From positions 1 through 59,419 of IMG/VR virus record IMGVR_UViG_3300008108_000072: 59,419 nucleotides of DNA. The stretch is one strand, 5' to 3'. Positions 1 to 8,600 of the stretch are shown piece after piece. How positions within the stretch are numbered: the first letter of the stretch is position 1; each line of letters opens with the position of its first letter. The DNA comes from a virus. Under the pieces are notes generated by a model, which saw only the letters and a list, made by a program, of their open reading frames with translations, was not told the DNA's origin and did not search any database. The translations under genes and the position numbers were made by a program.

Positions 1-39
1 GTAATCAATTAGTTCCTGTCTTGATGATGGCTTTGCCAT
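1..39 (-). CDS. Start of probable neck protein gp13 (partial, runs off left edge)
   Basis: Only the first 13 codons lie in the window: ATG at 37-39, reading MAKPSSRQELIDY. T4 gp13 and its cyanophage relatives begin with a similar short leader followed by a K/RELxDY-type helix. In T4, gene 13 follows the baseplate and fibre genes, which is the position seen here. A late-promoter motif lies about 55 bp upstream. The assignment rests on 13 residues plus gene order, so it is tentative. Confidence 0.45.
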   Translation of the reverse strand, partial: MAKPSSRQELIDY

Positions 40-51
40 TTAATTAGATAC

Positions 52-83
52 AAAAAATCCCTACCTGTATTTAGCAGATAGGG
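52..83 (-). terminator. Intrinsic terminator after the 61-aa gene
   Basis: On the minus strand a stem CCCTATCTG / CAGGTAGGG (one G-U pair) with a 7-nt loop is followed directly by six T. It lies just past the stop of the gene at 105-290 and before the next gene start at 39. Confidence 0.75.
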
Positions 84-93
84 AGATTGGTTA

Positions 94-101
94 TATTTAT
101 T
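94..101 (-). promoter_or_regulatory. Late-promoter motif AATAAATA
   Basis: The minus strand reads AATAAATA, a match to the NATAAATA late-promoter core of T4-like cyanophages. It lies about 55 bp upstream of the start at 39. In AT-rich sequence chance matches are possible. Confidence 0.4.
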
Positions 102-104
102 TAA

Positions 105-290
105 TTATTCTGCCGAAGCTTCCTCCGCTTCTTCCTGGGGTTGTTCTAGAAGAGCAAGAGTTTCAAGACCACCTTGAAGCTTTAGTTTGTACTCTTTAGC
201 TTTTTCAAGACTTGCTTCTAGATCAATAATTTGCTTTTCGGCAGCAGCAAGCTGCTCTTCAAAATTCTTTTTGAGTTGTTCGGTGTCCAT
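105..290 (-). CDS. Small coiled-coil protein, T4-like cyanophage hypothetical
   Basis: A 61-aa protein, almost entirely charged and helical. Residues 3-45 show a heptad pattern (QLKKNFEEQLAAAEKQIIDLEASLEKAK written as separate heptads of hydrophobic a/d residues), followed by an acidic tail EEAEEASAE. Small coiled-coil proteins of this kind lie among structural genes in related phages. The function is unknown; a virion or chaperone role is inference from position. A late-promoter motif lies 31 bp upstream. Confidence 0.7.
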   Translation of the reverse strand: MDTEQLKKNFEEQLAAAEKQIIDLEASLEKAKEYKLKLQGGLETLALLEQPQEEAEEASAE

Positions 291-320
291 AATCGTTAAT
301 ATAAAATAATATTACTTTAG

Positions 321-328
321 TATTTATT
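321..328 (-). promoter_or_regulatory. Late-promoter motif AATAAATA
   Basis: Minus-strand AATAAATA lies 31 bp upstream of the ATG at 290, at the end of the preceding gene. It fits the NATAAATA late consensus of T4-like phages. Confidence 0.45.
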
Positions 329-1364
329 CTTGTAAAGTTATAACTACTCTACCCACGCCATTGTTTGATGAACCAGTATTGGATTGATTGGTTCCGTTGT
401 TAATAGATCCTCCTCCACTACCATTCGGTGTGCTGTAATAATAAATTCCTGTAGCTCCACCAGAATATCCTCCACCGCCAGCTCCACTGTGGTAAGTATC
501 CCCTCCACCACCAAAACCACCTCTACAGTTATAAAGCCCAGAGCCACCTGTAGCTCCGTTTTTAAATCCTAATGGAAAAGTTCCAGCATAACCAGAGCTA
601 TTAAAACTAAAACTGGCTCCAGGTTGGGCATAAGAATTTCCATAATATGTTCCAGGTGTATCGCCATTATTAGTTGTTGGAGCACCATACCCAGGAGAAT
701 ATCCGAAGTAAGTTGTGGTTCCTCCACCTCCTCCACCACCAGCAACAATTAAAGCTGACGAAGTTGACAAACTATCCCCAACAGAAACATATGAAGCTCC
801 TCCTCCACCTCCTGCATTATATTGATTTACCCAAGTTCCTCCAATTTGACCAACACAAATCCAAAGTTTTTGATTTTTTGTTAAAGTAAAGGAACCTGTC
901 ATTACAGCTCCATTACCTCCAATACAACCAGAATAACCTTGACCTCCAACAGCACCATACGCTTGAATTTGATATGTTCCATCCTTAGGAACAGTGAACA
1001 TTTGAATGCCAGTAGATGTTACGTCATAATATTCAGTTTGATTTAACCAAGGATTTGATGAAACATTATAGGAAGATAATAAAGCAGATTTTGTTGGACC
1101 AGAATTTAAGGTTGCTCCCCCATTTGTGAACGTAAAAGAAGTGAAAGCAAATAATCCACCACCAGCATTTGCTCCTCCTCCCCCACCTTCTTCTCCTGCT
1201 ATACTCCAATCTCCTCCATTATAAATCTCGACTTTTGCTGAAGTAGAATTAAAAATAAGCATACCCAATCTAGGAGTAGCCATTGAATCCCTTTGTGCTT
1301 CCGTATAAACTGGGATTTTTATACTACCAGTAACTTTTAAAGATCCAACGTTTAGATGAGACAT
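324..1364 (-). CDS. Glycine-rich tail-tip adhesin, copy 2 of a tandem pair
   Basis: 346 aa. Residues 1-60 form a short attachment domain (GSIKIPVYTEAQRDSM, then LGMLIFNSTSAKVEIYNGGDW) of the type found at the start of phage fibre proteins. Residues 75-130 are a beta segment. From about residue 135 to the end there are many glycine runs (GGGGGASY, AGGGGGGG, GGFGGGG, GAGGGGYSGG), ending in VVITL. This layout resembles the glycine-rich domains of ALK/LTK type and the polyglycine receptor-binding tips of gp38-like adhesins, so host binding at the fibre tip is likely. It is a close paralogue of the gene at 1389-2402, most similar in the glycine-rich part. A TATAAATA late motif lies 22 bp upstream. 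Confidence 0.75.
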   Translation of the reverse strand: MSHLNVGSLKVTGSIKIPVYTEAQRDSMATPRLGMLIFNSTSAKVEIYNGGDWSIAGEEGGGGGANAGGGLFAFTSFTFTNGGATLNSGPTKSALLSSYNVSSNPWLNQTEYYDVTSTGIQMFTVPKDGTYQIQAYGAVGGQGYSGCIGGNGAVMTGSFTLTKNQKLWICVGQIGGTWVNQYNAGGGGGASYVSVGDSLSTSSALIVAGGGGGGGTTTYFGYSPGYGAPTTNNGDTPGTYYGNSYAQPGASFSFNSSGYAGTFPLGFKNGATGGSGLYNCRGGFGGGGDTYHSGAGGGGYSGGATGIYYYSTPNGSGGGSINNGTNQSNTGSSNNGVGRVVITLQE

Positions 1365-1385
1365 TCTATTTTTTTATTTCTACAA

Positions 1386-1393
1386 TATTTATA
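1386..1393 (-). promoter_or_regulatory. Late-promoter motif TATAAATA
   Basis: An exact TATAAATA on the minus strand, 22 bp upstream of the ATG at 1364, overlapping the stop region of the paralogous gene. It gives the second adhesin copy its own late transcription start. Confidence 0.6.
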
Positions 1394-2402
1394 GGATAGT
1401 AATGGTAACACTGCCCATTCCAGCATTAGCGGAGCCAGTATTGGATTGATTGGTTCCGTTGTTAAATGATCCACCACCAAAACCATTTGGCGCACTATAA
1501 TAATATTGACCAGTATTTCCTCCAGAATACCCTCCTCCACCAGCTCCAGTGTGATAAGTATCTCCACCACCACCAAAACCACCAATACAGTTATAAAGAC
1601 CAGATCCACCCGTAGCTCCATTACGGAATCCTAATGGGTAGGTTCCTCCATAACCAGAGCTATTAAAACTAAAGCTTGCTCCAGGTTGAGCATAAGCTGC
1701 TGGTCCTACAGACCCAGCTGTATCACCATTATTAGTTGTTGGAGCACCATACCCAGGAGAATATCCAAAGTAATATGAAGTTCCTCCACCACCACCTCCT
1801 CCAGCAACAATTAAAGCAGTGGAAGTTCCTAAATTAGAACCTTTTGAAACAAAAGATCCGCCCCCACCAGCTCCAGCATTGTAGGGGTTTACATAATTTC
1901 CTCCAGATTGACCAACACAAATCCAAAGTTTTTCTCCTTGGACTAGAGCAAAATCTCCTCTCATGTTGGCTCCATTTCCTCCAGATTGACCATAAGCTCC
2001 TTGCCCACCAACGGCACCAATAGCTGTAATTCTATATGTCCCATCTTTAGGAACAGTAAATCTTTGAATGCCTGGGGATGGAACATCATAAAATTGACTA
2101 TCATTTAACCAAGGATTGGCTGTCGTATTATAAGTAGATATTAAAGATTGGCGACTAGGACCATTATTTAATGTCGCTCCTCCATTCGTGAAAGTAAAAG
2201 TAGTGAATGGAAACAATGCTCCAAAAGAAAGTTTCCCAGCAGGAATCCACTGAGATCCTGTGTTTACTTGAACTTCTAAATCATCTGTATTATATACTAG
2301 AAGACCAGCCTGATTTCCTAAAGCATTTCTTTGTGCTGTAGTTAATTTAGGAATGTTAATTTTAGATGATACTGATATATTTCCAGCATTAATAGCGGAC
2401 AT
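1389..2402 (-). CDS. Glycine-rich tail-tip adhesin, copy 1 of a tandem pair
   Basis: 337 aa. It has the same architecture as its downstream neighbour: an N-terminal domain (KINIPKLTTAQRNALG, GLLVYNTDDLEVQVNTGSQW), then a segment FPFTTFTFTNGGATLNNGPS, then a long glycine-rich region ending in VTITIL. The N-terminal 60 residues differ clearly from the paralogue, while long stretches of the C-terminal part are nearly identical. The protein is most likely a receptor-binding or fibre-tip component. It lies downstream of the giant fibre gene, as expected for a distal adhesin, with a late motif 25 bp upstream. Confidence 0.75.
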   Translation of the reverse strand: MSAINAGNISVSSKINIPKLTTAQRNALGNQAGLLVYNTDDLEVQVNTGSQWIPAGKLSFGALFPFTTFTFTNGGATLNNGPSRQSLISTYNTTANPWLNDSQFYDVPSPGIQRFTVPKDGTYRITAIGAVGGQGAYGQSGGNGANMRGDFALVQGEKLWICVGQSGGNYVNPYNAGAGGGGSFVSKGSNLGTSTALIVAGGGGGGGTSYYFGYSPGYGAPTTNNGDTAGSVGPAAYAQPGASFSFNSSGYGGTYPLGFRNGATGGSGLYNCIGGFGGGGDTYHTGAGGGGYSGGNTGQYYYSAPNGFGGGSFNNGTNQSNTGSANAGMGSVTITIL

Positions 2403-2426
2403 AATTATTTTATCTACCTTGTAATT

Positions 2427-2434
2427 TATTTATT
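2427..2434 (-). promoter_or_regulatory. Late-promoter motif AATAAATA
   Basis: Minus-strand AATAAATA 25 bp upstream of the ATG at 2402, overlapping the stop codon of the 58-aa gene. Confidence 0.45.
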
Positions 2435-2606
2435 TCCATTCTTCCACATTATAATATGAAAGTTTGTATGTTCCGTCAGCCTGTAGAGCATAAACTAAAT
2501 CTCCGTCTTCTGGATTTTCTGGATAAGAATCAACAACATCAATAGAAAATGATGTTGTTGATACTACAGTGTTTACTATTAGTTTTGAAGTTACTGATGG
2601 TTGCAT
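2430..2606 (-). CDS. Small fibre-associated protein, 58 aa
   Basis: ATG at 2606, TAA at 2430. The protein begins MQPSVTSKLIVNTVVSTTSF and ends ADGTYKLSYYNVEEWK. The middle (SYPENPEDGDLVYALQADGTY) has the 'gdlvy...dg.y' beta-hairpin look common in fibre attachment domains. It fills the gap between the giant fibre gene and the adhesin pair, in the same direction. The function is unknown; a small fibre or adhesin accessory role is inferred from position. Confidence 0.6.
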   Translation of the reverse strand: MQPSVTSKLIVNTVVSTTSFSIDVVDSYPENPEDGDLVYALQADGTYKLSYYNVEEWK

Positions 2607-2633
2607 AGCTGAGATAGAAGATAAAATTTACAA

Positions 2634-5600
2634 TTAAATAATGTTCCAAACGCCACCTTCTTGGATGGTGACTGTGTAACCACTGCCTATTGTTATAGGA
2701 CCAGCACTTACAGCATTATCACTAGCAGAAATGGTAACATTTTCGGTAATAGATTTTCTATTAACTCTAATTACTCCATATGTATCTAGCCATTGTTTAT
2801 CACCATTGGCATACAACACAGAAATATTCTGACCAGATGTGAAATTAGAGCCAGAAATATTTAATCCATTGTTGTTAGCACCTCCAACATGTAAAGTATA
2901 ACTTGGATTGGCTAATCCGATACCAACCTTAGATAATCTATGAATATCTAAGCCATTTGATGATTCGGTCCATCTTGAAGTTACAAATGGTAAGTTATTT
3001 TGATATACTTGACCATTAATGTTAATATTACCTTCAACATTTAATTTGTATGTTACTGTGGATCCAGTTGCTGTACTAGTAAATGTAGTTGTTCCAATAC
3101 CAACTAAACTACTTGTTCCAGAAATAGCAATTGCTGGAGTAGTAGACCATGTAGTTCCTCCATTATCTGTGGATGGAGTAATTTCAAAAATATCATTAGC
3201 ATTTAGTTGATTACCAATTCTGAAGTTTCTGTATCCAGAAGCACCTAAGAATAAAAGTGGAGCGCCATTGTTGCTAGCTGCGTTACCAACTGTTAAACTG
3301 GTAGAAGCACGAACATCACCAGTAACATCTAATTCATAAGAATCATTTGGAGTACCAAAAATACCAACTCTTCCATTTCCAGTAATCACTAAAGCATCTG
3401 ATTTGTTTCCAGTGCTGAATCTAAATGCTGGTGTAGTTGTTAATCCAGTAAATATTTGTTTGAAGTAAACGTCCCCAACATTGTTGTCATAACGTAGTTC
3501 AAAACCTTCGGATGTAAATCCAGAGTTAGCAGCTAATTGAATTACTGGATCATATGTTCCGTCTGTTGCCGTTACACGAAGAATTGTATCTGCTGCAGCA
3601 TCGCCAAAAACTTGTAATTTGACTCCAGAAGCATTTGAAACAGTGCCAATGTTAACACTATTGTTTGTAGCATCAACAAATAATGTATTTGTATCTACCG
3701 TCAAATTAGCAGTTAGTGTGGTATTGCCAGTAACTCCCAAAGTTCCGCCAACTGTTAAGTTGCTTCCTGTGCCAGATAAAGTTAACGAACCAGTCATGGT
3801 ATCGCCAGCTTTTAGAACGTTTAGTGAAGCTGCTCCAGTCAATGAGGCGGTGATTGTGCCAGCGGCAAAGTTGCCAGAAGCGTCACGAATAACAGCAGTG
3901 CTTACAACGTTAGTGCTATTGAAAGTTACGTTACCAGCGTTCCAGATTTTGTTGCCATTAATAGTAACACCATCAGGACCAACAACTTTAATATCGAGAG
4001 ATCCGCTACTGTTAGTAGAATTTCCTCCAGTAGCAACAATAGCAGAGTTGAAAGAAGCTGCTGCTAACTGAGAAGATCTGAAGTAGATTCCAGGAGATGA
4101 TGCTTGACCATCTCTTCTACCTAAACGTAGGTTGGCAGTTCCTCCATCACTTTCCAGTATAGCGGCTTCAAATGTTCCATCTGGTAATCCATTAGCATCA
4201 GAATCTAAATCTGAAATTGTAAAATCTTGGAAAGGAACTCTATTGCTTGCTGTACCAATAGTTTCAGCTCCAATAAAGTTACCTGTATCTAAAATACCAG
4301 TAATAATAGTGTAATTATTATTAGAATCATTGGTATCTTGATTAATAGTGATGTCACTAATTAATATTGTTCCAACACCAATAGCATTAGCATTGTAAAG
4401 GTTTACAGTTAAACCAGCTAAGAAAGGAGAAGCATTTAGTAATCTGTTAGATACGTAAATTTTATATCTTGGTTTTCCAGTGAAAGATAATACTCTAAGT
4501 TTATCTTGATAATTTTTTTCTGATTGGAATGATGGAATTCTATTATCGCTTATAGTACCAGTATTGATATTTAAAGCATTTTGATACCATGTTCCTTGCT
4601 TATTATCAAGTCTATCAGCATCTAATCCTGTATCTGGACCATCATTTAAAGAAGTCCAAACTTTAGCCCAAGAACCAAAAGATTCTACTCCAGTTCCAGA
4701 GCCACGAAGCCACATGTTATCATTATCAGTGAAAGCTAATTGCTTAATACCACCATCAACTGTAAAACCAGAACCTCCTGGTCTTAGAGTTACTACAAGA
4801 TTTTTTGAACCACCATCGTTTAAACCATTTGAAGTGTTATTTCTGGTATCAGCAATAATACCAGTCGAGAAAGCACTTGGTGAAGGATTTGATGTTGGGT
4901 TTGATGTACCAGTAATAAGTCTCAGTGTATTACCAGATTGTCCAGAAATACTGATGTTATATGTACCAGATAGTCTATCTACAGATACAGTACCAGCATT
5001 TAGGTTTGAAGCATTCAGGTAATACGAACCCTGAGCACCATCCAATAGGTCAGCATCTAGACCACTATCGGCACCTGTTTTGAGAACAACAGAACCATTA
5101 CCTGCCTGTCCAATTTGGAATTGGGATTTTTTAAATCTAGCAACACCAATAGTTCCAAATTCATCGGCAGAAATAGTTAGATCAGTTACTCTTTGGACAT
5201 CAACTGAGGTATTGGCGTATTGTCTATTGACAGTACTAATTTTAGCAGCTAAGACTAAACCAGATCCTCCACCAATTTGAGCTGGAGCTGTAGAAACATT
5301 AAAGTCTGATGTATAATTAGCTCCAGAGTTTGTTACAGTTATTTCAACAACGCTGCCACCAGAAACAATCAGGTTTACTTTTAATCCAGTACCACTACCA
5401 CCCGTCAAAGGAACATCAAAATACTGACCATCAGTAAATCCAGTTCCTCCGTTAGCAATAACGACATTATCAACAAAGCTACCTTGAGTGAAAGAAGATT
5501 CAAAAACAAGAGGAGAAGTTCCTCTTCTAAATTCAATAATAGTTCCAGCGGCAAGAGTTGATGTTAATGGATTGTTGATAGAAACTGTAGTTAATCCACC

Positions 5601-8600
5601 TGAAGTTACTACTCCATTTATATTGGTATTTGCTTGAATACCAGTTAAATTATCAACTACTTGGTGTCCAACAAGAGTATTTGAGTTTGTTGTAAAGATT
5701 AATTGGCTAGAACCACTGCTTGCCTGGCTAAACAATTTAGCAAAATATCTAGTCTCAGCTCCTTTAATAGATTGTAGTACAGGAACATAACTTTGATCAC
5801 CTCTTAGGAAAGTGAATGAGTTAGCAGCATCAGAATTATTTGCTAAACGTGAGGTAGAAATAACTCCAGATGTAATATCAGAAGCAGCAATTTGGTTAGT
5901 TGATAGAGATACCCAGTTATTATTATCTGAAGCAGAAGTATTTACAACTCTATTAATATTAATAGTTTCTTGTGGAATATCGCTAGACTGAATAGTATCA
6001 GCCTCACTCATTTTGATGTTGTTAACAATATCGCCATACAATCTGCTTTCAATTAAAGCAACACCAGTTGCTTGTGTGCCAGCTCCAGAAGGAGCAGAGA
6101 AAGTAACAGTTGGAGCAGTAGTATATCCTTTACCTCCAATATAACCATTGAACAGTTCAATTTCTATAGTTACAACTTGACCATTAGCAATGGTACAGGT
6201 TGCTGCTGCTTGTACAGCACCTGCTTGTGGATTTCCTCCAGTGATTGTTATTACAGGAGCAGTTGTATATCCAGAGCCAGCATCAGTAATATTAATTTGA
6301 TATACTACACCTTGACGATATTCTGTAGCTTGAATTTTACTTTCGGAAACACTTCCAGTAAATACATCGCCAATAGTAAATTGTAAAGTTGGATCTACAG
6401 CAAATGATACAAACAAACTATCATTATCATTGTTCAAAATATATGAAGTTGATGTATCCTGTTGAATAGCAATGTCGCCCGCTAGAGCACCTTCAATGTT
6501 TAAACGAGATTGTTGATCTGGTACAGTATAAACACTGAATGGACGTAGTGGAGGAATTTGATCAATTGAAATCTTACCAGAATCAGTTAGTTCAACAAGT
6601 GCTCTAGGAACAGCATTCGTTGAGTATGGTTTGTTGATGAAAGGTCCGAGGTTGTTTGTAATGTAATCTCTAACTGCCTTTTGAGTTGGTAGTTTAGAGT
6701 CGGTTGAGTTAGCACCGCCAAGAGTATTTGAAGCGTCGAAACCAGTAACAACAACATCACCGCCCTTCAACTTAAGGAATTCAACTTCGGAAATTGTAAC
6801 TGTACCAGTGAAGGTAATGTTACCAGTTCTGTTTTCAATTCTAGCAAATGTACCAACCTTAAAGTCACCAAGTTCATCAGTACCAGAAACATATGTTCTG
6901 CCGTAATTTTGAGAAACTTGCTCGTTTGCTTCAATCTTAACGCCGCCGTTTTCTGGCAGAGCGTTGTAGTTTGTGCCAGAGCCAGCAAATTCCCAAGTGT
7001 GGGATGAAGAGTTAACAATAGAAGGTCTATGTAATCTAATAGTTTTGCCAGTTAAAACTGATGTAGATACTGCCTGACCTGTAGCGATTTCTCTAAATTC
7101 GGCACCACCACCTGAGCCAGATTCAATTGTGACCTGAGCTGAGAAAGGAGGACCTACAGTTACTGCACCAACAGTTTCGATGTAGTATTCAATTTCTGTA
7201 TTTACATTTTCGTAGCCGTCAATTTTAACAATGTAGTGCTCAAGTGGTTCTCTGCCCAATCCGTCAATTGTTAGAATTGTTCTTCCTGTTGGCGTAGCAG
7301 AAACATTGGTAATAGTACCAATGTCAAATGAGTAAGCAAAATTATTATAACCAATAGCTCTCAGAGCATAGATACCAAAGTTAGTTGCTGAGTTGGTAAT
7401 CGAAGCATAACCACCAGATTCGGCAAGAACACCATCAGCACAGAAAATTACGAATACAGAAACAAGCTGAACATAACCATCATTAATAATTCTATAACCG
7501 ATACCCCCAAAAGATACAATGGTAAAAGCAGCAGCAACCATTGACTTACCCTGATTAGGATAAGTAGCCGTGCCATTGAGTTCTAGACCTGGGAATGGAC
7601 AGTTTGGTTGCTTAACTTTACTACCATCAATAAGGGCTCCACCACCACCAAGGAATGAAATTACTGAAGCGTTTTGAGTATACGGAGAAGCTTCAATAAT
7701 TGGATAGTCATCATAATCAGATCTAGGGGTAATTATAGTTCCATTAGCATCGTAAATAACACTATCTGGATATGATAAAATACTTGCTGTATCAAATAAA
7801 GTACCATATGTTTTTGTGGTTGCTCCAGGAGCAATAGTGCCATCTAAAATATCTTCAAGTAAAGTAAATGATGTGGTAATGGCAGATTCAATTTGAGCAC
7901 ACCATGGAGTTCCTGCTGTATCAACAAGAATACTTAAGTCTGTGAATAGAGGTATTATAGTGTGGAGAGCGGAATATGTTGATCCAGCACCACCAGCAGT
8001 CTTCCAATTTCTCATGGCAAGGATACAAAGATCTCTTACCTGATTGAAAGCATATATTGTTTCGTCTCTTTGTGCTTCTGGAATGCCAGTGAGTGCTGTG
8101 CCAGTAAAATAAGATTCAGCAGCAGTTACAATACCAGCGTTTCCGCCAAGAATAAGATCTCTTAGTAATCCAGTAATAATAAAATTGATATCTCTACGGC
8201 ACTTTCTTTCATTGATGTTCGAAAGACCTAACGATGGATATAATGCTTTTGTTTTTCCGTATGCTTCGTCAGCAATAAAATCTCTATTTCTGGCAATCAA
8301 GTAAGCAGCATCTAGAGAAGTTCCTGAAGCACTGTTTGACAATACATCAACAAACAAATACGAAAGAGTATTGATAGCAGATGCTACGTTAGCACAAGCA
8401 GGAGAAGATAAATCATCAATTACAGTAGGATCAAAATATCTTTCTATTGATGAATATTGTGGAGTGTATACTGGATCTAAAGGAGTTCCATTGCCAGTTC
8501 TCCACTTTCTCATGGCATAAATTGCTAGCTGTCTGGCATATTCAATAGCACGAATTGTTTGGGTAATTTCGTAATCAACTAAATTAATTTGACCAGCTGA

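Noticed and set aside
344-547. Alternative-frame proteins inside the glycine-rich adhesin genes
   Set aside because: They arise from GGN codon repeats read in another frame and have no start signals.
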